Numbered from the stretch's first letter, positions 1 to 8,602 are shown. The stretch: DNA of 64,000 bases from Aromatoleum aromaticum EbN1 (GCF_000025965.1 NC_006513.1:124001-188000), one strand, 5' to 3'. Notes: generated by a model not told the origin, from the letters alone. Program-made: numbers and translations.

Positions 1-60
1 ACTGTGCAGGGCTTGGTACTGTTCCGAACAGTTCGGATTCCTGCACAGTTCGGCACAGTT
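1..60. repeat. nested inverted repeat downstream of the primase gene
   Basis: An 8-base arm at 2-9 (ctgtgcag) is complementary to 41-48 (ctgcacag). Between them lies a 13-base palindrome at 24-36 (ccgaac-a-gttcgg). The core acagttcg recurs at 46-53 and 55-62. The block lies just past the stop codon of the leftward primase-helicase gene, so it could be a protein-binding array or part of a replication or termination region of the island. No U-tract supports a classical terminator. Confidence 0.4.
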
Positions 61-69
61 CGCCGGGCC

Positions 70-751
70 TCATTCCGCCACCTCTGGCGCGACGTTTTCG
101 GCCTCTGGCGTTGCCCCTTCCGGCGGGGTCGGTACGGCGGTTTCCGCATCAGCCGGCACGAGTCGCGCGCCTCCCCGGTAGCTCAGGCGCTTGATGTTCC
201 CTTCGGCCAACAGCTTGCCGGCCTGCTCCTCGAACCATTGGCGCGGCTTCTCGTGGAAGCTCTCGGGCAGCTCGAAGCGGCGGCTGTGCAGGCCGTTGCT
301 GCCTTGGCTCGCGGCGAAGGCTTCCCCGCGCTGCCATGCCTCGCGGATGGCGCGCAACAGGTCGGTGCGCATGGCGTCGGTGTCGCCACCTGACAGGGCG
401 TTGTATGCCTGCGTGCGGTCGGTCAGGATGCCGCGCTCGTTGCGGACGAACACGGAACGGTCGCGCCTTGCATCCCCGTAGGCTTTCGCCACGAGCCCGA
501 AGGCAACGCGGCCTTCCTTGAACTCGCTGCCCAGCACCTCGCACACGTTGCGGCCCCCATCGGCCGGCGGCCACAGCACGTAAGCGGCTCGCGCGCTGCC
601 GGCAATGGCTCCGCTTCCCCGGATGGCTTCCATCGCATCCAGCGCGCTCCTGATTTCCTTCGTGCTGCCCTTGGCGACGTGATGAATCAGCATGACGCAT
701 GCACCGGTCGCGCGGGCCAGTGCGGTTGCCTCGTTCATCAGGGGTTGCGTG
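70..751 (-). pseudogene. primase-helicase, C-terminal part (split by IS21 element)
   Basis: C-terminal part of a RepA-like AAA ATPase whose N-terminal part lies at 3832-5243. It reads from the conserved MNEATALARATGACVMLIHH segment (the LIHH sensor region of RecA/RepA-type helicases) to the stop at 70-72. Joining 3832-5243 to 70-751, which leaves one copy of the 5-base target duplication, gives 2094 bases or 697 codons plus stop with no break in frame. The current open frame upstream of 751 is encoded by the insertion element and is not native. The tail is rich in Pro, Glu and Ala and looks disordered. Confidence 0.85.
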
Positions 752-763
752 GCCTGTGTCACC

Positions 764-931
764 GATCGCCGTAATGGCGCCAAAGCGGGATCGGCGTAAA
801 GGCGCCACGTGGTGATCGGCGTTATGGCGCCAGTGCCGGATCGGCGTAAAGGCGCCAGCCGGTGATCGCCGTATAGGCGCCAGCCGGTGATCGCCGTATA
901 GGCGCCACCGCAAGATCGCCGTAAAGGCGCC
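764..931 (+). repeat. seven 25-bp-spaced terminal repeats of IS21 copy 1
   Basis: The 18-base motif gatcgscgtawaggcgcc, with minor variation, starts at 764, 789, 814, 839, 864, 889 and 914, exactly 25 bases apart. Each copy is followed by 7 variable bases. Two inverted copies are present at the right end (3783-3828). IS21 elements usually carry two or three multiple terminal repeats as transposase binding sites, so seven on one side is a long array. The fixed 25-base phase equals about 2.4 helical turns. Confidence 0.9.
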
Positions 932-1019
932 AGGAGGCGGCGCCGAGAGGAAGAAGTCAGCGTTTCGAACGTCCACCCACCGGGCTTAACCTGCCGAGTT
1001 TTTTCGGCCGGAAGAGTCC

Positions 1020-2561
1020 ATGAGCAAACGGAGGTTCGAGATGTATCAATACCGACAGGTCCTGGTGCGCATGCGCCAGGGAGACGCCGACCGCGACATC
1101 GAGCGCTCGGGGCTGATGGGGCGCAAGAAGCTCTCACGACTACGCAAGACCGCGCAGGATCACGACTGGCTGGCGGCGGAGCGTCCGCTCCCCGAGGACG
1201 CCGAGCTGGCGGCGGTGTTCCAGGAACGGCCGCTACCGGCGAGCTGCGTATCGAGTCTGGTCGATCACCGCGAGCGGATCACCGCATGGGTCGAGGCTGG
1301 CGTTGCCGGCACTGCGATTCATGCCGCATTGGTCAGGAACCACGGTTACGCGGGGAGCTACTCCTCGGTCCGCCGCCTGCTTCAGTCGATCGACGCGAGC
1401 ACGCCGCCGGCCTCGACTTGTCGCCTCGATTTCGAAGCGGGTGAGGCCGGCCAGGTCGATTTCGGCGCCGGCCCGGTGATGACCGACGTGATGACTGGGG
1501 CCAGCTTCAAGACCTGGTTCTTCGTCATGACACTTGCCTGGAGTCGCCACCAGTACGTCGAGTTCGTCCGCGACCAGACGGTCGAGACCTGGCTGGCCTG
1601 CCACCGCAATGCGTTCCAGTGGTTCAACGGCGTCGTCGCCCGGGTCATCATCGACAACCCCAAGTGCGCGATCACCCGCGCCTGCACCCGCGACCCGCAG
1701 GTGCAGCGCGCCTACGCCGAGTGTGCCGAAGGATTCGGTTTCAGGATCTCCCCGTGTCCGCCGGCCGATCCCCGTAAAAAAGGGATCGTCGAGTCGGGAG
1801 TAAAATATGTCAAACGCAACTTTTTGCCGCTGCGCGAGTTCAGGAGCCTCGCCGACGCCAACCGGCAGGTGGCCGACTGGGTCATGGGCGAGGCCGGCAA
1901 CCGCTGCCACGGGACGACGCGCGAGAAGCCGCTGACGCGCTTTGCCTCGGTCGAGAAGGCGCTCCTGCTGCCGCTGCCGACGGTGCCGCCGGTCCTGGCC
2001 ACTTGGGTGAAGGTGACGGTCCATCCCGATACGCACGTCAAATTCGGACTCTGCCTCTACTCGGTGCCGTTCCGCCTCGTCGGGCAGGAACTGTGGCTAC
2101 GGGCGACGCACACCTCGGTACAGGTGTTCCACGAGCACCAGCTCATCGCCAGTCATCCGCGGCTCAAGGATCCGGGGCGCCGCTCGACGGTGCGCGACCA
2201 TCAGCCGCTCGAGGCGCAGGCCTATCAGCTGCGCGATCCGCAGTGGTGCCTCGAGGCCGCGACCCGGATCGGTTCGGCCTGCGCGGCGCTGATCGAGGCG
2301 CTCTTCGCCGACCGCGTCCTCGACAACCTGCGGGCCGCCCAGGGCATCGTCCGCCTGGCCAAGACCTACGGCAGCGCGCGCCTGGAGGCCGCCTGTGTCC
2401 GGGCGCTGTCCTTCGGCAGCCCGCGCTACCGCACGGTCAAGACGATCCTTGCCAAGGGGCTCGACCAACAGGCGGCGCAGAGCTCGTTCGATGCGCTGGC
2501 CGAGACCTATACCCGCGGCGGGCGCTTCTGCCGCGATACCAAATCCCTGCTGACCCACTAA
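1020..2561 (+). CDS. istA: IS21 transposase IstA (copy 1)
   Basis: A 513-residue DDE transposase of IS21. An N-terminal helix-turn-helix (about residues 15-45, MRQGDADRDIERSGLMGR) recognises the terminal repeats. The rve-type catalytic core shows D in QVDFGAG, D in IIDNPKCAI and E in KGIVESGV. The C-terminal half resembles the Mu-transposase C-terminal beta domain. ATG at 1041 has a better ribosome site (cggagg 6 bases upstream) and may be the real start, giving 506 residues. istB follows after 12 bases. The gene appears intact. Confidence 0.93.
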   Translation: MSKRRFEMYQYRQVLVRMRQGDADRDIERSGLMGRKKLSRLRKTAQDHDWLAAERPLPEDAELAAVFQERPLPASCVSSLVDHRERITAWVEAGVAGTAIHAALVRNHGYAGSYSSVRRLLQSIDASTPPASTCRLDFEAGEAGQVDFGAGPVMTDVMTGASFKTWFFVMTLAWSRHQYVEFVRDQTVETWLACHRNAFQWFNGVVARVIIDNPKCAITRACTRDPQVQRAYAECAEGFGFRISPCPPADPRKKGIVESGVKYVKRNFLPLREFRSLADANRQVADWVMGEAGNRCHGTTREKPLTRFASVEKALLLPLPTVPPVLATWVKVTVHPDTHVKFGLCLYSVPFRLVGQELWLRATHTSVQVFHEHQLIASHPRLKDPGRRSTVRDHQPLEAQAYQLRDPQWCLEAATRIGSACAALIEALFADRVLDNLRAAQGIVRLAKTYGSARLEAACVRALSFGSPRYRTVKTILAKGLDQQAAQSSFDALAETYTRGGRFCRDTKSLLTH

Positions 2562-2573
2562 AGGCGCATCATC

Positions 2574-3362
2574 ATGAATCCGATTCCCGAACTCACTGCG
2601 TTCCTCAAGCAACTGCGCCTGTCCGGCATCCTCGATTCGCTCGATCTGCGGAACCGCCAGGCGATCGAGGGCAAACTCGCCTACACCGAATTCCTCTCCA
2701 TCCTGATCGGCGACGAGGTCGCCCGGCGCGACCAGAAGAAGGTGGCGATGCGCCTGCGGCGCGCCAATTTCCGCGGCGAGAAGACGATCGAGGCGTTCGA
2801 CTTCGACCGCCTGCCGAACCTCAATCGCAGCCTGATCCAGGATCTGGCGACCGGCCGCTACCTGAGCGAGAAGGTGGCCATCCTGATCGCCGGCCCGTGC
2901 GGCACGGGCAAGAGCCATCTGGCGCAGGCGCTCGGCCATTGCGCCGTGCGCCAGGGGCATGACGTCGTGTTCACGACGCAGACGCAACTCGTCGGCTCGC
3001 TGCACGCCGCGCGCGCCATCGGCAGCTTCGAGCGGCGCTTCCAGCAATTGGCTCGTGTGCCACTCCTGGTGATCGACGATTTTGGTCTGAAACCCCTTCG
3101 TCCACCGCACGACGAAGATTTCCACGACCTCGTCGCCGAGCGCTACGAGCGCGCATCAACGATCGTGACGAGCAACCTGGACTATGACGAATGGGGCGAT
3201 GCCTTCCCGGCCAACCGCATGCTCGGCGCCGCCACCCTCGATCGGCTGCGGCATGGCGCCTACCGCGTCGTCCTCGACGGTGAGAGCTACCGCGCGCCGA
3301 AGCCATCGCCGGACTCGACCAGGGCGCCCGCGCGCTCGCCGGCGGCGGCCAAGGCGCGCTGA
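2574..3362 (+). CDS. istB: IS21 helper ATPase IstB (copy 1)
   Basis: A 262-residue AAA+ ATPase of the DnaC/IstB family that assists IstA in target capture and transposition. Walker A is GPCGTGKS (about residues 105-112) and Walker B is LLVIDDFG (about 163-170). A polar N-terminal helical region (residues 1-70) precedes the ATPase core. It is co-oriented with istA and apparently translated from the same transcript. The length fits the family and no defect is visible. Confidence 0.93.
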   Translation: MNPIPELTAFLKQLRLSGILDSLDLRNRQAIEGKLAYTEFLSILIGDEVARRDQKKVAMRLRRANFRGEKTIEAFDFDRLPNLNRSLIQDLATGRYLSEKVAILIAGPCGTGKSHLAQALGHCAVRQGHDVVFTTQTQLVGSLHAARAIGSFERRFQQLARVPLLVIDDFGLKPLRPPHDEDFHDLVAERYERASTIVTSNLDYDEWGDAFPANRMLGAATLDRLRHGAYRVVLDGESYRAPKPSPDSTRAPARSPAAAKAR

Positions 3363-3373
3363 GGACGCCAGCC

Positions 3374-3502
3374 GTTTGCAGCGCCGTCCTCGGCGCTGCA
3401 AACCCCTTCAGCGGCGATCCCGCGGCCTCAACCCCCTGGGGCTCCGCCCCACACCCCGCGCTCGCCGCGGGGCAGCCGCCGGGGATGAAAAACATCCCCG
3501 GC
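3374..3502. repeat. hairpin cluster in the 3' non-coding part of IS21 copy 1
   Basis: Three inverted repeats lie between istB and the right end. The first has a 13-bp stem, 374-386 with 391-403 (add 3000 to each), and a 4-base loop. The second has a 7-bp stem (ccccgcg/cgcgggg) near 3454-3472. The third has a 10-bp stem, 3478-3487 with 3493-3502, around an AAAAA loop. None is followed by a run of T, so they are unlikely to be standard intrinsic terminators. They may limit transcription or translation leaving the element. The rest of 3503-3780 has no supported gene. Confidence 0.6.
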
Positions 3503-3831
3503 ACCTCCCCGGAGCATTGGCCACCCTCCACGGCGTCAAGGGGCTTTCGCGGCATAAACGGGCCGATGAAACCGGCCCATTTATTCCACGGTCCCCGTGA
3601 CCCCGTTCCAGGCGAAAAGCCGGCCCCGCATCGTCCCGCTTTCGCCGGCGTCCGCCGGGTCCGTCCGCCCCTTTCTGAGCCTTCCATAACGCATATTTCG
3701 GTCCAATTCGACCCTTGCGCTTATGAGCGTTTTACCCCATCCTCCGCACCGTTCGAAACGCCACTTTCAAACCCCTCCAAGTGGCGCCATTACGCCGATC
3801 ATGCCCGGCGCCTTTATGCCGATCCGTGACA

Positions 3832-5243
3832 GCCTGTGTCGTGTTCGTGTCGCCACTCGTCAGGGCTTGCAGCGTGTCGAGAATCACGAGCCGAACATCC
3901 GGCAGTGCGCGGATTTCGTCGGCAAGCTCGAACCATTCGCGGGTCGCTCGAAACTCCTTCGTCACCGGGTCGGGCTCGATGATGCCGAAGTGCCCCACGT
4001 CCGGCAGAGACAAGACATGCAGCCGGTCGGGCATGTCGTTGCCGCACAGGGCATGCAGGCGGCGGTGAATCTCGGGCTCGTCATCCTCGGCAGAGACATA
4101 CACGGCGCGGCCATGCGCGGCCACGAGTGCGCCGAAGGCTACCGGCGGGCATTCCCCGTCCCGGCGGCCGGCGACCTTCGCGGCCAGCTCAAGCGCGAGG
4201 AACGATTTCCCGACGTTCGGCGGGCTCGCCAGCAGGCAGGCCACGCCAAGCGGGAAAATGCCCGTCACCAGCCAATTGACGGGGGGCGGCTCGCCTTTGA
4301 ACAGGCGCGCGGCGGTGCGCTCGGCCAGCTTGAAGCGGCGCGGCTCCACGGTGTCACGAATCAGCCGGGCTACAGCCTCGCGGCCGGCCTGCTGCGTCAT
4401 GTCGTTGAAGTCGCTTCCCTCGGGACCGTCGAAGCTCGGGAATACCGTAACGGCATTCACCAGCTTGGCGGCCTCAAGGGCTTTAGCGCGGCCGGGGTTG
4501 CCCTCGGTCTTGCGGTCGTCGTCGCCGGCAATCACCAGCTTGGCGCGCGGGAATCGCTCGCGCACGTCGCAGGCCACCGGGCGAAGGTTTCCGGCGGTGA
4601 AGGTCACGCATACCGGCCATCCGGTCGCCTCGCGGAGACTCGCGCCAGTCGCGTAGCCCTCGCACAGCACCAGCGGGCCGGCGTCGGTCGGTTCGCCAAG
4701 CCAGCAGCGGCCGCCGGTCATCTTTCCGCCGGGCATGAACCGCTTTTCCCCGGTCGGGCTCACGCTCTGCACGCTCTGAACATTGCCGTCGTTGTCGAAT
4801 ACCGGAATGACAAGCGAGCCGTTCCGCTCACGGGCGATATGCGGGGCGATTCCCTTTGCAGATAGGTAGGGGTGCCCTTTTGCCTGCTCGGCCGCTTGAA
4901 GCGTTGCAGCGGCCTTGCTGGCGGCCTGTCGATAGCCTTCCTCGCGCTCGGCTTCGGCTTCCTTGCGGATGCGCTCAGCATTGGCGCGGATGCGGGCCAG
5001 TTCGGCGGCATCGGGGGCGGGGCCGTCCTTCTCGCGCTGCCACGTCCAAGCGGTGCCGTCGCGCCAGCTTCCGAATACCGCGCCCTCTGCGTCGGGGAAT
5101 ACGCGCAGCCAGCCGGCGGCATCGTCCTTGCGGCCATTGGTCGGGAATCGGCACAAGCGGCCGGGCTCGGGCTCGCGCTCGGGGAACGGCAGGCCGGCAC
5201 GCTCGAAGGCGTCGGGCAGGGTCGGGGCGAATACCAGATTCAT
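3832..5243 (-). pseudogene. TOPRIM primase / RepA-like helicase, N-terminal part (split by IS21 element)
   Basis: N-terminal 470 residues of a phage- or plasmid-type replication protein. Residues 1-75 form a primase N-terminal region. A TOPRIM domain begins near residue 190 (VLCEGYATGASL), with its acidic DDD cluster near 239 (VIAGDDD). A RepA/RecA-type ATPase follows, with Walker A SPPNVGKS near 340 and Walker B LVILDTLQ near 454. The frame is cut at SGDTNTTQA by the IS21 element and continues at 751-70. The protein would open the origin and prime replication of the island, as P4-alpha-like proteins do. In its present state it is broken between Walker B and the C-terminal sensor. Confidence 0.88.
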
Positions 5244-5252
5244 GCGAGCCCC

Positions 5253-5687
5253 TTACAGCCAGCCGGCCAGCATCGCGCCGCCGACTGCCAGCAACAGCAG
5301 GACGACGGCCAAATCGGGCGAGAGGAAACCGGCGTGCCGGCGGGCCTTCAGTGCGGCGGCGGTTCCGGGGTGCTGCCGGTCGAGCGTGTATTCGGCAATC
5401 GGGCGGGCGCAGCGCGGATGCTTGAAGAGGCGCGAGCGGATGCCCCATCCGTCGTATTCGAGGCTCTGCACGTAGGCGGCCAGTCGCCAGCCGGGGCCGT
5501 AGTCGCACTGGTTCTGCGGTCCTGCAATCAGGGCTTGCAGCGCGGCGGCGGCGCGGGTGCCGTCGGCAGGCCAGCGCGCGGCCGTTACGGGCGGCTCAAT
5601 CTCGGGGAAAAGCGAGGCAGTCGGGTTAAAATGGCGCTTGTCAGGGGCGCTCGGCTTTCCTTCAATGGGGGTCGGGCGCTTTTTCAT
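5253..5687 (-). CDS. hypothetical island protein with C-terminal membrane segment
   Basis: A 144-residue protein of unknown function. The N-terminal 40 residues are basic and Pro-rich. The middle (about 40-110) is a compact region with conserved-looking Trp, Tyr and Cys (GPGWRLAAYVQSLEYDGW). The last 19 residues are one hydrophobic helix (LAVVLLLLAVGGAMLAGWL), suggesting a membrane anchor. The start overlaps the stop of the upstream HTH gene by ATGA, and the primase gene begins 9 bases after its stop, so the three genes form one operon. No family is recognised. Confidence 0.7.
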   Translation of the reverse strand: MKKRPTPIEGKPSAPDKRHFNPTASLFPEIEPPVTAARWPADGTRAAAALQALIAGPQNQCDYGPGWRLAAYVQSLEYDGWGIRSRLFKHPRCARPIAEYTLDRQHPGTAAALKARRHAGFLSPDLAVVLLLLAVGGAMLAGWL

Positions 5688-5881
5688 GCGACCACCTCGC
5701 CAGATGCGAGCGCATCAACCTTCGCTGCATCCCACAGCAGACGCCCTCCCGGAAGCTTGGCGGGGCGAATGCCGTGGAAATGGCCCTTGAGGCACAGTTC
5801 GCGGCGCAGGGTTTGAGGCTGATACCGCACGACGGCGGCGGCCTCGGAAGTCGTATAGCGGCGGGGGGTATTGGTTTCCAT
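5684..5881 (-). CDS. AlpA-like helix-turn-helix protein
   Basis: A 65-residue MerR/AlpA-type winged HTH protein (RRYTTSEAAAVVRYQPQTLRREL, then LPGGRLLWDAAKVDAL), the architecture of small excisionases and activators of P4-like islands. ATG at 5881 is preferred over a GTG nine bases upstream because an aggag site lies 8 bases before it. Its role is probably control of excision or of the downstream primase operon. A cluster of palindromic GCCGGTAA motifs lies directly upstream (5919-6022) and is a plausible operator. Confidence 0.8.
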   Translation of the reverse strand: METNTPRRYTTSEAAAVVRYQPQTLRRELCLKGHFHGIRPAKLPGGRLLWDAAKVDALASGEVVA

Positions 5882-5918
5882 GTGGCTCACTCCTATTCAA
5901 CGAGTGATGCCACTTTGA

Positions 5919-6022
5919 TTACCGGCAACATCCGAAACGCTTACCGCCGGTAGCGAATCCCAGCAGCGGCGCGGGTTTCAGCCACGCCTGCCGGTAAGGT
6001 TACCGGCGATGCGTGCCGGTAA
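5919..6022. repeat. GCCGGTAA palindrome cluster upstream of the HTH gene
   Basis: The octamer ttaccggc or its complement occurs at 5919-5926, 5990-5997, 6000-6007 and 6015-6022. The middle pair forms an 18-base perfect palindrome (gccggtaa-gg-ttaccggc, 5990-6007). A related 11-base palindrome taccg-c-cggta is at 5942-5952. The block fills the gap between two leftward genes of the island. It is a candidate operator for the AlpA-like protein or an iteron-type binding site for the primase. Confidence 0.6.
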
Positions 6023-6023
6023 T

Positions 6024-6803
6024 TCAGAGAAAGCCGCCTTTCTCTTCCCACGCATCCAACCAATCCGGAAACTCATGACGGACAATGGCGGCGGCCGCCC
6101 CTTTTCCGATATGCCCGTTCGACACCATACAAAATGCGAACTGCGCAGGGTTCCACATGGCGGATACACCACGCTTGCCGTTCGATTCCCGCGCGGTCTT
6201 CAGCCACGCCGGGCAGTCCCCGAGATACTCGCTGCTTGCCCACCGTTCAGCATTCACGGACTTGGGCGGGGGGAATGCCTCGCAAATGCGTGCCGTCGTC
6301 GCGTAGTCCTTGGCTTCACGGGTGTCGTTCGCTTCGTGCCTCGGGGTTCCGCTCGGCTCTTGCGCTTGCTCTTGCTCTGGCGCGGGCAGCGCGGGGACGG
6401 TTTCTTTCAGCGTCAGCGGGGCATCGTTGCCCCTTGCATCGTATTCAGTGATTGGGAGCCAGTGCGAAAGGGGATTGCTTGCGCGGACTGGCGGGCAGTT
6501 TGCCCAAGTCAGCAAGTCGGTTGGTAGCAAGCCATTGTCCCCAAATGGGATGATTGAGGCTATTTCCCCGGCTCGCCGTGCTGCGCTGATTCGCTCGCCA
6601 AGCTCGATAGCGGCGGCTTCGTCGTGGGGGAAAAACAGATGCCCTATGTCACGATATCGGAAGGCTAGATTGTCTATGGTTTTGCCGGTTGCTGCCTCGG
6701 CAAGCTTTCCCGCCATTGCTCGCCGTCCGTCAGACGCATGGTGCGGGGCAAGGGTTTTAACGATTGCGTTTAGGGCACTTCGGAAATTGGCGTAATCGGT
6801 CAT
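6024..6803 (-). CDS. hypothetical island protein
   Basis: A 259-residue protein of unknown function. ATG at 6803 is chosen over an upstream in-frame ATG at 6896 because aaggag lies 8 bases before it. The N-terminal 110 residues are mixed helical (ALNAIVKTLAPHHASDGRRAMAGKLAEA). A Pro/Glu/Gln-rich linker (about 140-165) leads to a C-terminal domain ending WLDAWEEKGGFL. It lies between the integrase and the HTH gene, on the same strand as both. The position suggests an accessory replication or regulatory role, but the sequence alone does not show one. Confidence 0.65.
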   Translation of the reverse strand: MTDYANFRSALNAIVKTLAPHHASDGRRAMAGKLAEAATGKTIDNLAFRYRDIGHLFFPHDEAAAIELGERISAARRAGEIASIIPFGDNGLLPTDLLTWANCPPVRASNPLSHWLPITEYDARGNDAPLTLKETVPALPAPEQEQAQEPSGTPRHEANDTREAKDYATTARICEAFPPPKSVNAERWASSEYLGDCPAWLKTARESNGKRGVSAMWNPAQFAFCMVSNGHIGKGAAAAIVRHEFPDWLDAWEEKGGFL

Positions 6804-6903
6804 CGGTCGCGCTCCTTCTGGCACTCCTTCGTTTGGGTGCCGCGCCAGCCGGGTGAAGGTGTCCCGGTTTTCCCTCCGTCGAGGTAGGCGCGGCATTGCT
6901 CAG

Positions 6904-8322
6904 TCAGGCCACCACGCGCAGGCCGGCCTGTTCTTCGGTCGGTTGCTCGATGCCGGCCTGTTCCAGAATCCAGCCCTCAATCTTCGTATGCCATTGGCGC
7001 AACAGGTCGAGCGGCCGGCGGCGGTAATGCTTCTCCGCGATGGCGGATGGCTTGTGCCCCATGATTTGCGCACTGATGCCGGCCGGGCATTCCACCCATT
7101 CCGCCAAGGTGCCGAAAGAGCGGCGCAGGCCGTGCAGAGACAGTGCCGGCAGACCGGCGGCAGTCAGTGCCTTGTTGTGCCCTATGCGCGGCTCCTGAAG
7201 CCTTCCAGACGCGGCCGTGCGGCTGCTGAATACCCACGGCGAAGGCTTCCACTCGGGCGCGTCCTCTGCGTCGCTCTGGCGCAACTTGCGGGGCTTTTTC
7301 GGGGGCGTCTCGTTTCGGGCTTTCAGGTCGCGCAGCAGGGCGGCGACATGGGGCGTAAGCGGAATGGTGCGCTCCCCTTCCACCTTGTCCCGAATCGTGA
7401 GGCTCTTCCACTGGAAGTCGACGTCATCCCATTTGAGGCCGGCCAACTCTTCCCGGCGCGCTCCCGTAATCAACAGGGCTTGAAGGTATGCGCCATGCAC
7501 TGGATTGGACAGCCTGCGGACATGCTCGAACCATAGCGGCAACTGTTCGCGCTGTAGGCAATCGTCCTTGGCGCGGGCCTTGGGCAGCGTGTCGCGGGCC
7601 ATGCGTCGGTTGCAGGCGTCGGCATGAACGATGCCGCGATATTCCGGCCGGTCGGCGCACCACGCGACGAAGGCGCGCAGGGCTCGGTACGTCTGCGCTG
7701 CCTGCGTCGGGGTGCGTTGCGCGAGCGGTTCGAGCCACGCTTTCACCGCGTCGGCGTCGAGGTCGGATAGACGTAGCGCCAGCAGTGAGTGCAGCGGGCC
7801 GGGTTGCGTCGTAGCGGACTCCCCTCGCCTGCGGCCGCGCGTGCGGGGCTCGCCCCCCGCCTTCGCCATGTTCTCGTGATTCAGCATGTGCCGCTCGCCC
7901 CACTTCGGCCGGCGCGCTTCCAGATAGACGGTCCATGCCTCGCCCACGGTCGCCTGCTGCCTTGTCGCCTCTTCGCGCTTCGCCTCTACGACCGCGATGC
8001 GCTCGGCCCTCTCTTGGCGCGGGTCTATGCCTTGGTCAATCAGAGTTTGCAGGCGGCGCGCCTCTTGACGCGCGCTCGGTCGGATAACCTCGCCGGTCGT
8101 CTTATCGCACTCTTCCTCAATACCCCAAGCGCGCACGTCGCCTATCGTGATGCGGATGGTTTGACGATTCAGCTTCGATTCGAAGATGAAAGACTTCGCG
8201 CCAGCCGTTGCGCGCACTGCCAGCCGGGGCGCTTCGGTGTCCCACAGGAAAGACTGTTTCGCGCCAGCGTCGCAGGTATAGCGGCGGATGCGCTCGGGCG
8301 TGAGACGTTCGCGTTTGGGCAT
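6904..8322 (-). CDS. site-specific tyrosine recombinase (island integrase)
   Basis: A 472-residue P4-type integrase. It has an N-terminal arm-binding DUF4102-like region (about 1-90), a SAM-like core-binding domain (about 120-270) and a C-terminal catalytic domain. Active-site residues are visible: Arg in TGARREEL, the HGLRR motif, GH in IMGHK, and the nucleophile Tyr in EKHYRRR. ATG at 8322 starts the MPKRERLTPERIRRY segment and has a ggggag-like site upstream. The longer frame to 8409 adds an atypical leader. The gene ends next to the truncated tRNA-Thr at 8505-8553, so that is very likely its recombination site. Confidence 0.93.
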   Translation of the reverse strand: MPKRERLTPERIRRYTCDAGAKQSFLWDTEAPRLAVRATAGAKSFIFESKLNRQTIRITIGDVRAWGIEEECDKTTGEVIRPSARQEARRLQTLIDQGIDPRQERAERIAVVEAKREEATRQQATVGEAWTVYLEARRPKWGERHMLNHENMAKAGGEPRTRGRRRGESATTQPGPLHSLLALRLSDLDADAVKAWLEPLAQRTPTQAAQTYRALRAFVAWCADRPEYRGIVHADACNRRMARDTLPKARAKDDCLQREQLPLWFEHVRRLSNPVHGAYLQALLITGARREELAGLKWDDVDFQWKSLTIRDKVEGERTIPLTPHVAALLRDLKARNETPPKKPRKLRQSDAEDAPEWKPSPWVFSSRTAASGRLQEPRIGHNKALTAAGLPALSLHGLRRSFGTLAEWVECPAGISAQIMGHKPSAIAEKHYRRRPLDLLRQWHTKIEGWILEQAGIEQPTEEQAGLRVVA

Positions 8323-8504
8323 GTTGTCGGGCTCCCGGCCGGGTCGGTAGGTGGCTACATCGCTTACCGTGTAGCCACGGTGTAGCCAGATTCTACCAAT
8401 ACCGTTCAACGCGCTTCAACATTTATTTTCCGAAATTGCAGCAAAATCAACGGATTTGCGCTTTCCTCTGCATACGCTTCAACGTGGGAAAATGCCGTTT
8501 TTTC

Positions 8505-8553
8505 CCGCCTTGTAAGCGGTAGGTCATCTGTTCGAGTCAGATTGTCGGCACCA
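8505..8553 (+). other. att site: 3' half of a tRNA-Thr(TGT) gene
   Basis: The sequence matches the 3' half of a tRNA: loop cttgtaa with anticodon TGT, 3' anticodon stem gcggt, variable loop aggtc, T arm atctg-ttcgagt-cagat, acceptor strand tgtcggc and discriminator A plus CCA. No D arm or 5' acceptor strand (expected gccgaca) precedes it. It is therefore a fragment, not a functional tRNA. It lies beside the integrase and a terminator, as expected for attR of an element integrated in a tRNA-Thr gene. The complete tRNA should be at the other end of the island, left of this window. Confidence 0.85.
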
Positions 8554-8569
8554 GCAGCATGAAGGCATC

Positions 8570-8602
8570 AGCCCGCCCCATGGTCGGGCTTTTTGCTTTT
8601 TT
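8570..8602 (+). terminator. intrinsic terminator of the former tRNA-Thr gene
   Basis: A GC-rich stem (agcccg with cgggct, 8570-8575 and 8585-8590) is followed by a T-rich run interrupted once (ttttgctttttt). It lies directly after the tRNA-Thr 3' fragment and is most simply its original terminator. Confidence 0.75.

Larger units (their letters stand above)
757..3831 (+). mobile_element. IS21-family insertion sequence (copy 1)
   Basis: A 3075-base element with istA and istB in the order typical of IS21. Its ends are inverted repeats: the left begins tgtcaccgatcgccgtaa and the right, read on the other strand, begins tgtcacggatcggcataa. It is flanked by the 5-base direct repeat gcctg (752-756 and 3832-3836). 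Internal copies of the end motif occur at both ends. It sits inside the island primase-helicase gene, and precise removal restores that gene. Confidence 0.95.

Noticed and set aside
764-931. Regularly spaced repeats suggesting a CRISPR array
   Set aside because: Spacers would be only 7 bases, the motif equals the IS21 end sequence and no cas genes are present. They are transposase-binding terminal repeats.
3732-3831. Native continuation of the primase N-terminal frame into 3732
   Set aside because: Codons after SGDTNTTQA come from the IS21 right end. The true continuation is at 751.
8505-8553. Functional tRNA-Thr gene
   Set aside because: The D arm, 5' acceptor strand and first part of the anticodon arm are absent, so it can only be a 3' fragment.
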